The notes beneath the pieces were generated by a model. It did no database searches. It saw nothing but the letters and a program-made list of their open reading frames with translations, and was not told the DNA's origin. The translations under genes and the position numbers were made by a program. A DNA stretch of 64,000 nt from positions 372,001 to 436,000 of the forward strand of contig OY969812.1 of assembly GCA_963703335.1 (NCBI GenBank), written 5' to 3'. This stretch comes from VRUE01 sp963703335 (GTDB lineage Bacteria > Actinomycetota > Thermoleophilia > Solirubrobacterales > 70-9). Below are positions 32,054 through 42,300 of this stretch, piece by piece (the first letter of the stretch is position 1; each line of letters begins with the position of its first letter).

Positions 32054-33028
32054 CTACCTTCCGATGCTCTGCTGATACAGCGTGAACCCGATCCCCGAGC
32101 AAACAGCCGCGACGATCCAGAAGCGCAGCATGATCTTGGTCTCCGACCAGGCCATCATCTCGAAGTGATGGTGCAGCGGCGCCATCAGGAGGACGCGCCG
32201 CCGGAACGTCTTGAATGAGAACACCTGGATCGCGACCGAGAGCGCCTCGATCACGAAGATGCCGCCGATGATGATCAGCAGCACCTCGGTCTGGGTCATT
32301 ACCGCGAGGGCGCCGATGGCGCCCCCCAATCCGAGCGAGCCGGTGTCCCCCATGAAGATCGATGCTGGGAAAGCGTTGAACCAGAGGAAGCCGATGCAGG
32401 CGCCGACCAGGCAGGCCGAGAGCAGGGCGAGGTTCTGCTGCTCGTTGGTTACGAAGGCGATCGCCGTGTAGGCAAGCAGGACGATCGCGCAGGAACCGGC
32501 CGCAAGACCGTCGAGGCCGTCGGTGAGGTTGACCCCGTTCGAGGTTCCACCGATGACGAGAAAGACGAGGATGAAGTAGAGGACGGGACCGAGGTCGACG
32601 GTGGCGTCGCCGATGCGGAAGAAGAGGATCGGCTCGAGGCCAACCTCGTGGCGGGCAACCCACCAGAGGCCGAGCGCGAGGAAGAGCTGAAAGAGCATCT
32701 TCCAGCGAGCCGAGAGGCCGAGTGAGCGGCGCTTGACGATCTTGATGAAGTCGTCGGCGAAGCCGATCGTCGCGCAGCCCATCGCCACGCCGAAGACCGC
32801 CAGGCTCTGCGCGTCGCGGTCGGAGAGGACGAGGTAGGGCACGCAGATCGAGGCGAAGATGATCAGCCCGCCCATCGTCGGCGTCCCTGCCTTGGCGTGA
32901 TGCTCCTGCGGGCCGTCCTCGCGGATGTGCTGGCCGAACTCCTTCACCCGCAGGAACTCAATGAACTTGGGACCGAGAAAGATGCAAATCAGCATCGCCG
33001 CCATGCCGGCGATCAGCACTTCACCCAT
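32054..33028 (-). CDS. mraY: Phospho-N-acetylmuramoyl-pentapeptide-transferase
   Basis: Makes lipid I by transferring phospho-MurNAc-pentapeptide to undecaprenyl phosphate. 324 residues and about ten helices, with EHHAKAGTPTMGG, FADDFIKIVKRRSLGLSAR (Asp pair), NLTDGLDGLA, FMGDTGSLGLGG and MAPLHHHFE, all hallmark residues present. Its start overlaps the murF end by 8 bases. Confidence 0.97.
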   Translation of the reverse strand: MGEVLIAGMAAMLICIFLGPKFIEFLRVKEFGQHIREDGPQEHHAKAGTPTMGGLIIFASICVPYLVLSDRDAQSLAVFGVAMGCATIGFADDFIKIVKRRSLGLSARWKMLFQLFLALGLWWVARHEVGLEPILFFRIGDATVDLGPVLYFILVFLVIGGTSNGVNLTDGLDGLAAGSCAIVLLAYTAIAFVTNEQQNLALLSACLVGACIGFLWFNAFPASIFMGDTGSLGLGGAIGALAVMTQTEVLLIIIGGIFVIEALSVAIQVFSFKTFRRRVLLMAPLHHHFEMMAWSETKIMLRFWIVAAVCSGIGFTLYQQSIGR

Positions 33029-34400
33029 CGATCAGCAGCCCCTTGAGCGTCTCCGCCACGGTCTCGAGGCCAGCAGAGCGCGAGCCCTTGACCAGGATCG
33101 TGTCGCCCGCTTCGAGCTGGGCGGCGAGCCATTCGGCCGCCTCCTCGGGCGTACCGACCAGCTCGTCGGGCGCGTAATCGCGGGCCGGCTCGCCGACGCC
33201 GATCAAGATGTCGACACCCTCAGCGCGGGCGCTCGCGCCGATCTCGCGATGGTAGTCGACGGCGCCGCTGCCGAGCTCGGCCATCTCGCCGAGAATCGCG
33301 ATCCGCCTCGCCCCCTCGAGCGAGGCAAGGTGACTGAGCGCAGCGCGCATCGAGACTGGGTTGGCGTTGTAGCAGTCGTTCACCAGGACGATCCCGTCGC
33401 CCATCTCGAGGCGCTCGCCCCGAAAACGTGAGAAGCCTATGTTCGCAGCGCGATCGGCCATCTCGGCGAGGGACGTGCCCAGCGCCACACCAGCCGCGAT
33501 CGCCGCCAGCGCGTTTTCGAGATTGTGCGCCTCGGCAAAAGGAAAATGGAAGGCCTGCCGGCCGCTCGGGGTCTCGATCAGAGCCTCGGTGACGCCGCCG
33601 GAAACGCGGCTCTCGACGGCAAAAACGTCACCACCGGCACCAAAGCGAATCAGCCGCGGGGCGGCGGCCAGATGCGGCTCCAGCTCGCCTGCCACGGCGG
33701 GCACGATCGCCACTCCATCCGGCGGCAGCGCCGCCAGCACCTCGGCCTTGGCGGCCGCGATCGCCGCCACCGAGCCGAGCAGCTCGACGTGAACCGGGCC
33801 GACGTTGGTGATCACGGCCACTTCGGGCTCGGCGATCGCCGCCAGCTCAGAGATCTGCCCAGCGCCCCGCATCGCCATCTCGAGCACGAGGAGGTCGGTG
33901 TCCTCGGGGGCTTCGAGCACCGTCAGCGGCAGGCCGATCTCGGTGTTGAGGTTCTCGCGGTTGGCGTGGACGCGGCCGGGCAGCAGCGCCTTGGCGATGT
34001 CCTTGACCGAGGTCTTGCCGACCGAACCCGTGATGCCAACGACGCGAGCGCCGAGCTCGCGGCGCCAGGCGCAAGCAAGCGCCTGCAGCGCAGCAAGCGA
34101 ATCATCCACAGCAAAGACCCAAGCCCCCCCCTCTACATCGCTGACTTCCCCTTTCTTCGTGGTATTTACGAGCAAAGGGGAAGTCAGCGATCGGCCGACG
34201 ACCACGCCCCAGGCGCCGGCCTCGATCGCGGCGGGGGCGAACTCGCCGCCGTCGACGCGGGCGCCGGGGAGGCCAAAGAAGAGGTCGCCGGGTCCGGTCT
34301 CGTCCGAGGCGATCGTGGCGCGGCGCGGCGTGCCTGGCTCACCACGGGCGACGATCTCGGCGCCACAGGCGGCGGCGATCTGCTCGGCGGTCAACTTCAA
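33021..34400 (-). CDS. murF: UDP-MurNAc-tripeptide-D-alanyl-D-alanine ligase, with an in-frame palindromic insert
   Basis: Adds D-Ala-D-Ala to complete the stem peptide. 459 residues with GDLFFGLPGARVDGGEFAPAAI, VGITGSVGKTSVKDIAKALL (ATP loop), NLNTEIGLPLTVL, MRGAGQISELAAIAEP, NDCYNANPVSMRAAL and LVKGSRSAGLE. Residues 70-88 (SLTSPLLVNTTKKGEVSD) sit between GAWGVVVG and AWVFAVDDSLAALQALA, where homologues as I recall them have a short loop; this is the hairpin at 34137-34191. It overlaps murE by 4 bases. Confidence 0.95.
   Translation of the reverse strand: MKLTAEQIAAACGAEIVARGEPGTPRRATIASDETGPGDLFFGLPGARVDGGEFAPAAIEAGAWGVVVGRSLTSPLLVNTTKKGEVSDVEGGAWVFAVDDSLAALQALACAWRRELGARVVGITGSVGKTSVKDIAKALLPGRVHANRENLNTEIGLPLTVLEAPEDTDLLVLEMAMRGAGQISELAAIAEPEVAVITNVGPVHVELLGSVAAIAAAKAEVLAALPPDGVAIVPAVAGELEPHLAAAPRLIRFGAGGDVFAVESRVSGGVTEALIETPSGRQAFHFPFAEAHNLENALAAIAAGVALGTSLAEMADRAANIGFSRFRGERLEMGDGIVLVNDCYNANPVSMRAALSHLASLEGARRIAILGEMAELGSGAVDYHREIGASARAEGVDILIGVGEPARDYAPDELVGTPEEAAEWLAAQLEAGDTILVKGSRSAGLETVAETLKGLLIDG
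34137..34191. repeat. Palindromic element inserted in frame within murF
   Basis: Arms 34137-34154 and 34174-34191 (ATCGCTGACTTCCCCTTT) are perfect over 18 bases, with an inner TCGT/ACGA pair. The sequence is plainly related to the murC element (26738-26788), and both are read in the same frame. Confidence 0.9.
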
Positions 34401-35827
34401 AGCCGGCGCAGCTCCTCGCGCGCGACCTCGCGATCGTCGAAGGGGACCTTGCGGCCGTTCTCGAACTCCTGGCCCTGCTCGTGCCCCTTGCCCGCGATCA
34501 CGACGGTGTCGCCGGGCCGAGCCTGCTTCAGCGCCAGCGCGATCGCGGCGCGGCGGTCAGGCTCTACCTCGAAGTCGGAGCCGTTCTCGATCCCGCCAAC
34601 CACCTCGGCGATGATCGCCTCAGGGTCCTCGGAGCGCGGGTTGTCGGAGGTGACGACGGCCAGGTCGGAGAGCGATGCGCCAGCGTGCCCCATCTTCGGC
34701 CGCTTGTCGCGGTCACGGTCACCGCCGGCGCCGAAGACCGAGATCACCCTGCCCTCGCTCAGCCGCCGCGCCGCACGCAGGACGTTCTCCAGCGAGTCGG
34801 GGGTGTGCGCGTAGTCGACCAGAACCGCGAACTGCTGCCCCTCGTCGATCGGCTCGAAGCGCCCCGGCACCCGCTCCGCCCTCGCCAGCCCTTCGGCGAC
34901 GGCCTCAACCGGCACACCGAGCTCGGAGGAGGCGGCGGCGAAGGCGGCGAGCGCGTTGGCGACGTTGAAGTGCCCGGGAAGGCCGGTGCGAACCGAGACA
35001 TCGCCAACGGCGAACGTGGCACCGGCCACATCGAAGGAAACGTCGGTCGCGACGAAGTCCGCGTTCACCCCTTCGGCGGAGAAGGTCACGCAATCGAATT
35101 CCTCGGCGAGCCGCCGCCCGTACTCATCGTCAACATTGACCACGGCGGTCCCCGGCGCCTGCTCGAAAAGCTTCCGCTTGGAGAGGAAGTAGTCCTCCAT
35201 GTCGCCATGGAAGTCGAGGTGGTCCTGGGTCAGGTTGGTGAACAGCGCCAGCTCGAAATTAATCGCGTCGGCTCGGTGCAGCGCCAGCGCATGCGAAGAG
35301 ACCTCCATCACGCAGGCCCGATCGCCCGCCTCGAGCATCCGCCGAAACGTCGCCTGCAGGTCGATCGCCTCCGGCGTAGTCCGCTCGACCTCCTCCTCAA
35401 CGCCACCCACCACCTGCCGCACTGTCCCCAGCAACCCGGTCTGGACCCCCGCCGCCTCGAGCACCTCCCGAATCAAGAAGGCCGTGGTCGTCTTCCCGTT
35501 GGTCCCGGTAACCCCAATGACCCGCAGCTCCCCCGTCGGATCCCCCCAAAACCGAGCCGCCAGCGGCGCCATGGCCGCCCGCGCGTCGGCCACCACGACC
35601 TGAGGCACATCCAAATCCAGCTCCCGCTCAACCACCAGCCCGGCAGCTCCGGCCTCAACTGCCGCGGCGCCGAACTCGTGCCCATCGACCTTCTCTCCGG
35701 GAACACAGAAGAACAGTGACCCTGGACCCACCTTGCGACTGTCGTAGGCAAGCGAGGCGACCTCGCCGTCCAGGCCCCCACGGCTCCCGAGCCAGCCCGT
35801 GCCTTCGATCAGCTCACGCAGCGTCAC
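34397..35827 (-). CDS. murE: UDP-MurNAc-tripeptide ligase (diamino acid-adding)
   Basis: Third Mur ligase, adding the diamino acid to UDP-MurNAc-Ala-Glu. 476 residues: LAYDSRKVGPGSLFFCVPG, VIGVTGTNGKTTTAFLIREVL (ATP loop), TTPEAIDLQATFRRML, MEVSSHALALHR, FTNLTQDHLDFHGDMEDYF and the substrate-selecting TSDNPRSEDPEAIIAEV. DNPR is the motif that binds meso-diaminopimelate in MurE, so a DAP-type wall is predicted, although lysine enzymes also vary here. It is the first wall gene after the secreted-protein island. Confidence 0.95.
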   Translation of the reverse strand: MTLRELIEGTGWLGSRGGLDGEVASLAYDSRKVGPGSLFFCVPGEKVDGHEFGAAAVEAGAAGLVVERELDLDVPQVVVADARAAMAPLAARFWGDPTGELRVIGVTGTNGKTTTAFLIREVLEAAGVQTGLLGTVRQVVGGVEEEVERTTPEAIDLQATFRRMLEAGDRACVMEVSSHALALHRADAINFELALFTNLTQDHLDFHGDMEDYFLSKRKLFEQAPGTAVVNVDDEYGRRLAEEFDCVTFSAEGVNADFVATDVSFDVAGATFAVGDVSVRTGLPGHFNVANALAAFAAASSELGVPVEAVAEGLARAERVPGRFEPIDEGQQFAVLVDYAHTPDSLENVLRAARRLSEGRVISVFGAGGDRDRDKRPKMGHAGASLSDLAVVTSDNPRSEDPEAIIAEVVGGIENGSDFEVEPDRRAAIALALKQARPGDTVVIAGKGHEQGQEFENGRKVPFDDREVAREELRRL

Positions 35828-35871
35828 GGAGCCGATTCTAGGTCGCCCCGAGGCTGTCCCCCCGCCTGCCG

Positions 35872-35902
35872 TCGGCTCGGGCGGCCGAGCCGCCCGAGCC
35901 GA
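35872..35902. repeat. Perfect 14-bp palindrome between the collagen-like gene and murE
   Basis: TCGGCTCGGGCGGC (35872-35885) pairs with 35889-35902 over a 3-base loop. It lies 30 bases downstream of the collagen-like gene stop and upstream of the murE start, so it may terminate or process the island transcript. No U-run follows on the minus strand. Confidence 0.55.
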
Positions 35903-35932
35903 TCGCTCTTTACCGCGCGACGCGGCAGTCGC

Positions 35933-36547
35933 TCAGCCGGTCACCGCCCAGGTGCCGAGGGCGAAGCCGACCGGGGCGGCAGCGTCCTTGAAGTACATGA
36001 CGGCGCCGCTTTTGTAGACGTGGGGAAAGCCAACTTCCACTTTGTATTCCGTGGCCACTTCCGCGTCCGTGTAGACGCATACGAAACCCGGCTTCGCGGT
36101 GGGATTGAGGCTGCTGCCAGGGCAGTTGGCTCCGGCTGTGCCCGTATAGCCTTCTTTGTGGAACTCGATGGTCGGAGCGCTGGCAAGGGGGATGTTGAAC
36201 GAGATCGGCGCCAGTTCTTCAGCCCCTCCGCCGACCGCCCAGGCTCCGGTCTCGGTCTTGCCGCTCGGCAGCGTGCCGCCGGCGGTCCACGGCGAGCCTT
36301 CGGCGCCCGGCGCGCCGTTTTGGCCCGCTGCCCCCGGGTCGCCCTTCGGACCCTGGGGTCCCGCTTGACCTTGGGGCCCGCGTTTGCCTTTGAGCTGTTT
36401 CAGCACCGATTTACTGATCTGGCTCGTCGATGTGATCAGAACCTTCTTCGCCGCCCAAGCTCCTCCGGCCATTGCGAAGATCAGCGCCAGAATGGCGATC
36501 AGGCTGGCGAAGGACACGTGCCTTCGCACCATCGAGAACATCTGCAT
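35933..36547 (-). CDS. Secreted or membrane-anchored collagen-like protein
   Basis: 204 residues. The N-terminus is a hydrophobic signal/anchor (HVSFASLIAILALIFAMAGGAWAA), followed by a basic stretch and nine Gly-X-Y triplets (GPQ GQA GPQ GPK GDP GAA GQN GAP GAE, residues 57-84). The C-terminal ~115 residues look like a compact beta domain (TGAWAVGGGAEELAPISFNIPL, CVYTDAEV, FALGTWAVTG) that could nucleate trimers. The start ATG 36547 has GGGAGG 7 bases upstream. It is the last gene of the island between ftsI and murE. Function is probably surface structure; inferred. Confidence 0.85.
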   Translation of the reverse strand: MQMFSMVRRHVSFASLIAILALIFAMAGGAWAAKKVLITSTSQISKSVLKQLKGKRGPQGQAGPQGPKGDPGAAGQNGAPGAEGSPWTAGGTLPSGKTETGAWAVGGGAEELAPISFNIPLASAPTIEFHKEGYTGTAGANCPGSSLNPTAKPGFVCVYTDAEVATEYKVEVGFPHVYKSGAVMYFKDAAAPVGFALGTWAVTG

Positions 36548-36568
36548 TTTCGCTCCTCCCTTTACGCG

Positions 36569-39358
36569 TTAGCGTTTTTTGGTGTGTGCCTGCGCGCGCT
36601 CTTTGGCGCAGTCGTTTCGAAGAAGTGGGTTGATCTGTGTGCTGCGGCCGTTGTGGGCCTCCAGTGCAACCAGGGCGCGGGCCGGGGCAAGGCAGAGGTT
36701 GCGGCTGTTGACGAGGAGGCCCTTCTTGCCCCCGGGCATGTCGAGGACCACCTTGGAGACCGGAGCATCGGGGACCGTCGTGAAGGTGGTGCGTATCCCA
36801 CCTTTGATCGAGTCGATGCGCCCGACAGCGTCGATCTCGATCTGGCCATCCAGCGCGACCACGAGGTCGGGGAGCACATGGTTCGACGACCTGAGGTAGA
36901 CAGGGCCTCTGAGCGGGCGGTCGAGCAGCGGGCTGAAGGCTCGGGCGTGACCGTAAATCGAGCCCTTGGGGCACCGGTCGGCCGCGAACTGGACCCTCGT
37001 GCAGACGGTGCTGATGTGTGCCTGCTCGAGGAACTCCGAGCGCGGCAAAGCGACCGAGACCCGCTTGATGTTGGCGTCACCTGGTCGCGGCGTCAGGACC
37101 GCATGGAACCGTGGATGAGCACCGCGATTGGTCTTGCCGAAGAGCCGCATCGAGAGCCCCGGCCTGAAACGAAGGTCGCGACAGCCGCTGACCTTGAAGG
37201 GGGCCTTGGGGTTCGCGGTCTTTCCCTCCTCGGAGGTGACCGTGGCCGCGATCTGCATCGCCGCGCAACTGGTCGGATTGAGGATGAACTTGCGCCGGTC
37301 GGCGATTAGGCGGATGTCCCGGACGTCAAGCGGGATGCCGTGCAGGACGGTGGGTAGCGGATCGGAAACCGCGGTGACACGGGCCGTCCTGGGATTGACA
37401 TTGAGGGCGATGCGGGTGACCACAGCCCCCAGGTCAAAGGGGCCGGCAACTGCGGGAAAGACGCCGAGGAGGGAGAGTGGCGCGCCCTTGTATGGGCCGG
37501 CGAGATAGGCCCTGCCGGTGTCGAGGAAGAAGGGAGTCGGACCGGCTCCTGCGCCCCCAACCAAATCCCCGACCCTGCTCGCCGCCGGGCAGGCTGGAGC
37601 GACGCGCTCAAGGGCTCCCTCGCCGAGACCGCCGCGCGCCTTTACGGCGGCGATTGCGGACCCGGGGCAGTACGGGATACCGGCCAGCTTGGCGACCAGG
37701 CCCGGCGGGGTGCTGACACTCACCCCGGCGAAGCGCTGGCTGCCGTCTTGCCTCGCCAGGCGGAGAACGAACGGGCTGTAAGCGCCGGCGGTTGGCTTTG
37801 TCGTCCAGGCTTCGAGCGTGGGATCGAACTGCCCGCTGGGACACACCCCCCCTTCCGGGCCCGAGCTGATCTGGAAGGGACTATCCACCTCAACCGTCTC
37901 GGCTTGGGTCGGGTTGAACGGATCCAACGCAGACCAGGGAGAGAAAGCGGAATGGATCACATAGCCTCCGCAAGAGGGCGGCGTGATCAAGACGCCACGA
38001 GCGCCTCCCTTGAAGTGGAGGGACACCTTGCCGAACGGGGCCTGGGGGTTTTCGTCGAAGGTGGCCGTGATCCGATGCGCTACCGGATCGATGTCGAAGC
38101 GCCCGGCAAGCTTGATCGTCACTCCCTGGTCCTGAACGGCCAGATAGCCGGCCAGCAAGGTGCCGAATGGGTTTTCGACCTGGCGGGCGACGTAGAGGGA
38201 GCCCGGGAGGGGTTTCGGCAAGAGCGGCGTCTCTATCTCCACCGTTCCCACCTTGGAAGAGTCGGGGCAGCCGGGTGCTTGCTTGCTGAAGCGGATCGGG
38301 CTCCGAGATATGAGGCCGATCTGTCCCTCCGAGCAAGCGCCCAGACCGCTCGCCGCTGCTGGATTGAGTGTCAGGCCGGCGGGCAAGGTGCTCACCGCTC
38401 GCTTCAGGTGTGCCTCGGCAAGGAGGTTGGGGTGCTCCAGCCCTTCCTGTGGCAGAGAGAGCGAGACGTCCATCCCCGAGGGGGAGTCCGCCGCCCGGGA
38501 GGGCTGGAATTCGATCTTCGGGCTGAAATCGAGTTTTTTCCCACAGCCGGTGACTGGCGGGAGCGACGCGGTGGCTTCCGCCGGTTTGTCCGGCAGGGCG
38601 TAGCTCGTGGCCGTCAGCTTGAGTTCGCGCCCGACGCCGCAACGGGTTGGGTTGATCATGAAGGGAGCAGGCACCAGCCCGCTTGGGCGTTTTCCGCTTG
38701 GGGTTTCGGGCAGGCCGCCGTGGACCGCCTCATACGGAGTGATCCGCTGGCTGTCGTGGCTTTCGTCGGCGGGCACCCCCCATGTGGTCGTGTTCGCCGA
38801 GAACAGCGGAATCAGCGAGCCGGCGCCGCTGATCGTCACCGTGGCGCCGTAGTCGCCGTCCGAGCGCAGGTGGGCATCGACGAAGACGGCGTAGACGTCG
38901 GCGATGAAGCCGAGCCTCGCCGCGACGTCACCGCCAGGGGACTCCATGTTGTAGATCGGCGCGTTGACGACGAAGGGGCCGACGCCTTTGGAGAGGACGA
39001 CTTCCGTGATGCCGACCTGCGCATCCTGGGGGCAGCCGGTTTTGTTGCTGGGGTCTTCGACGTCGGTGGTGGTCAACTGCGCGGCGCTGCACTTCGGCAC
39101 GGCGCTGGGGTTCGCGAGCAGGCCCGGCGGGAGGTCGATCGAGACGTCACGCGTCGTCGCTGGCAGGAATTTGCCTTCGTCTTTTTCCGTCTTCAGGGCG
39201 AAGTCGAGGCTGAAGTCGGGATGAGCGCCGGCCTGGTTGGTGGAGGCGGAGGCGCTAAAAGAGTCGATGCCGTATTCGCTGGGATCGGCCTGAGCGGCTG
39301 TTCCCAGCGAGAGCATCGCGAGCAGGCAGAAGGCAAACGTCGCGGAGAGGATCCTCAT
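36569..39358 (-). CDS. Large secreted protein of unknown function
   Basis: 929 residues from ATG 39358, whose ATG overlaps the stop of the preceding gene. A signal peptide (MRILSATFAFCLLAMLSLGTAAQA) is followed by repeated beta-type modules, each with paired cysteines and the recurring pattern of a DLPPGLLANPSAVPKC / TLPAGLTLNPAAASGLGAC / STPPGLVAKLAGIPYC type ('PPGL-x-(N)P-x-C' followed by CPxxSxVG). At least three such copies are seen. The C-terminus is Lys/Arg-rich (KERAQAHTKKR). I recall such proteins as numerous in Solirubrobacterales but without function. Probably cell-surface. Confidence 0.82.
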   Translation of the reverse strand: MRILSATFAFCLLAMLSLGTAAQADPSEYGIDSFSASASTNQAGAHPDFSLDFALKTEKDEGKFLPATTRDVSIDLPPGLLANPSAVPKCSAAQLTTTDVEDPSNKTGCPQDAQVGITEVVLSKGVGPFVVNAPIYNMESPGGDVAARLGFIADVYAVFVDAHLRSDGDYGATVTISGAGSLIPLFSANTTTWGVPADESHDSQRITPYEAVHGGLPETPSGKRPSGLVPAPFMINPTRCGVGRELKLTATSYALPDKPAEATASLPPVTGCGKKLDFSPKIEFQPSRAADSPSGMDVSLSLPQEGLEHPNLLAEAHLKRAVSTLPAGLTLNPAAASGLGACSEGQIGLISRSPIRFSKQAPGCPDSSKVGTVEIETPLLPKPLPGSLYVARQVENPFGTLLAGYLAVQDQGVTIKLAGRFDIDPVAHRITATFDENPQAPFGKVSLHFKGGARGVLITPPSCGGYVIHSAFSPWSALDPFNPTQAETVEVDSPFQISSGPEGGVCPSGQFDPTLEAWTTKPTAGAYSPFVLRLARQDGSQRFAGVSVSTPPGLVAKLAGIPYCPGSAIAAVKARGGLGEGALERVAPACPAASRVGDLVGGAGAGPTPFFLDTGRAYLAGPYKGAPLSLLGVFPAVAGPFDLGAVVTRIALNVNPRTARVTAVSDPLPTVLHGIPLDVRDIRLIADRRKFILNPTSCAAMQIAATVTSEEGKTANPKAPFKVSGCRDLRFRPGLSMRLFGKTNRGAHPRFHAVLTPRPGDANIKRVSVALPRSEFLEQAHISTVCTRVQFAADRCPKGSIYGHARAFSPLLDRPLRGPVYLRSSNHVLPDLVVALDGQIEIDAVGRIDSIKGGIRTTFTTVPDAPVSKVVLDMPGGKKGLLVNSRNLCLAPARALVALEAHNGRSTQINPLLRNDCAKERAQAHTKKR

Positions 39359-42300
39359 CGTGCCGCCCCCTTCTGTGGACGACGGCCTTTCGCGTGCTTG
39401 GGGACACAGCGCAGCTTTCCGTGGCGGCGAACCCTGCGCTGGCGTTTGCCGCAACGCCGCGGCTTGACGTTTGCCGATCCCCGTGAGGTGGCGCTGGTCA
39501 ATCCCCCTGCGCCGGGCAGGCCAGGCACGGCGACCGGCGGCCCCTGGCAGGTGTCCTCGCTGCAAGGGGGAGCTGGAGGTGTGGGGGGCGGGAACCCTCC
39601 GTTGACGCGGGCGTCATAGATCGAAGGGGTTCCGTCCCGATCCTGGGCGACGAGCAGGTCACCAGTCTCGAAAAAGACGTCGTGACCGTCGGGGGTCATC
39701 GCGTAGAGGTAGTCGTTCGCAGCGCTGCGGCCAGAGGAGATCAAGGCCAGGCAACCGCCCTGCGTTCCACAGCCCCCCGCTCCCTGGGCCCTCCACTCGT
39801 AGACGTCGATCCTTCCGTCGACGTCGCCGACGACCAGTGGATCGGCACTCTGGAAGAAGACCGCCTGTCCGTTGCTGGTGACGTTGTCGATCTTGGCCAG
39901 CGCGTTGACCGGGGGAAAGGGATCGAACTGCGCGCCAGGGTTGGACTGGAGCTGAGCATCGGACTCAGCCGGTGAGGCGGTGGGGCTGCAGGAGAGGCAG
40001 AGCAAGCCGCCCGCGGCGTCGTAGCGATAGACCTCCGAATGACCTTCCGAGTCGTAGTCGGTGAGCTCGGCACGGGACTCGAAGACGACGACCGAGCCAT
40101 CGGGCGTCGTGCGCGACGGATCGGCTCCGGGGCCGTTGTTCCCGTTTCTCGCCGGGTTGACTGCCCCGTTGACCCACAGGCCCAGCCCGTCGGTCATCTT
40201 TTCGTTGATGCCTTTGGCGGGTTCGCCGAAGACGTCGCGTTCGGTGACTGTGGCGATGAAGCCAACGGTGGAGCCATCCCAAACGTAGAGGTTCATCGCC
40301 CCCATTTCCCCTTCCCCGCCGTCGAGCTGCAGCGGTGAGACGAAGTAGACGTGTGAGCCGTCGGCCGAGACGTTGACGAGAATCGATTTTTCGCCGCTGC
40401 CCACCGGGATCGTGTCTTCGCTGGCGCTGTCGTAGACGAAGATGTCGCCGTGGGGGGGCTCTATCCCTTTCGGCGCTTCCTCCGGAACCAGGTAGACGAC
40501 GCGGTCACCGTCCTGAGAGATCCCACCGAAGGTCGGATTGCCCGTGGTGACGCTCAACGTCTCCGAGTTGTCGACCCGCAGGTAGAGGGTTCCGCCAACC
40601 TCGAAGGCGACCGCGGTGCCATCGGCTGCTGTCCCCTGGTACTCGGCTCCGCCTGCAAAGGGTGCACCGCCCGGCATCAGCGAAATGACGTGGGTCGTCC
40701 CTCCCGGAGCGCGGTCGTAGATGGCCGGATCCCCTCTCGGCGCAGCGCTTGCCTCGAGATGGGAACTGGAGACGAAGATCACATGCCCGCCGCCGGGGGT
40801 GATCCACCTACCGGTTGCTCCCAGGTCTTTACCGAGCGAGCCGACGCCGATCGGTTCGAGAGCCCCGCTGCGGCTGCGCAGGTAATTGCCGGCAGTAAGA
40901 GAGCCTTTGCTGCTGATGACGCGCCAAAACGCATAGAGATGATCCGGCGCTATGCCGCCAACGTATGGATCGAGAGCCTGCACGCCGGAAAGCCCGGTGA
41001 AGGTCGTCTGCCAGCCCGCGGCGCCGCGGCGAGCCTCGTAGGTGTCGTGGAAGCCACCTCCCTCGGTACCGGGCAGCGCCCCGCCCTCGGTGCCGAAGAC
41101 GAGGCCTTCGTGATCGGGAGAGGCGAGCCTGCTGTCGAAGCCGTTCTGGTTGACGCTGCCCAGTTCGGTCATGGTCGGAATGCGACCATTGGTGTCGGGC
41201 GGTGTGACCAGCTCGTAGGCTCGGGCATCGGGCAGGCCGACTTCAGCGGGATATGTGATGAAGGTCGCGTCCTCGCCCTCTTCGCCGGGCGCGCCTTCGC
41301 CTTCGGTCGTGCCGTCTTCGTTACTCGCTACCAGCCGGAAGTGATAGGTGGTTCCGGCCTGCAGGCTCGAGACCGTGACGGCGACCGGACCGAAGGACGC
41401 GGCGGCTTCGGCGATCGCATCTGGGACCGGGGCGCGGAGCGCGTTCGCGTATCCGTTCGCCAGGAAGTCGGGCTCGGTTGTGTACTCGAAATGATATTCC
41501 GTGTCGAGCCCGCCGGGGTTCAGTTGCGCTCGAAGCGTCGCTTCGGCTTCGCCGACCTCGGTGGCAACCTGGTCCTCGATTTCCGGAGGGTCGCTGAACC
41601 TCGGTGCGAATGCATAGAGGTGCGAGGCGCCGCTGCTCGCCCCCGAGCCAACGTACACGTACCCTTCGTTGGGGCTGTCATAGCCCGTCTCACCAGTGAC
41701 CTGCGGGTCGTCGACGGCAATGTCCGAAAATGGCTGGACTTCTTTCAGCGAATGTTTCAAGCTGCCGACGAAACTGCACGACCCCCCATTGACCGAGAAC
41801 TGGTCAACGACCTGATTTCCCCTGATGTCGTCGACGTAGATGTCTCCATTCAGCTGATCGACGGCAACGGCTGCCCGTCCGAAGGTAAAGCCAAATCCGC
41901 CCGCCGGGGTTTCCGATCCGTCAATTTCACATTTGATGTGACCATCAGCTCCATCGAGCACGAAGACCCTGGCATCCTCGGGTTGACTTGGACTTCCACC
42001 TTCAGCTTTGAAGCCGCTCACATAGACGTCATGGTTAGCTCCGTAAACATCAATTCCAGTAGGGCTGGGTTCCGTGCCACCACCCAAGCCTTCTCTTAGC
42101 AGGGGCGCTCCCCCGGCTTCATACTCGAGGATTTTGCACGACAAAGCTACGTAGAGGTGATCGTTGGAGGGGTCAATGGCAACCGCCCAAGCGCTGGTAC
42201 ACGTCCCACCGGAACCATCGGCGGGATTTACTTCGTGAATCACTTTAGGAGGGTCAAAGCCAGATCCAGCCGTAGGTGGGTAAACGGCCGGTTTGAAGAG

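Noticed and set aside
37748..39619. 623-codon plus-strand frame opposite the large secreted protein
   Set aside because: GC-rich shadow; the minus-strand frame has a signal peptide, modular Cys pattern and proper start coupling.
40450..42099. 549-codon plus-strand frame opposite the NHL/Fn3 protein
   Set aside because: Shadow of the propeller and Fn3 codons; no start signals.
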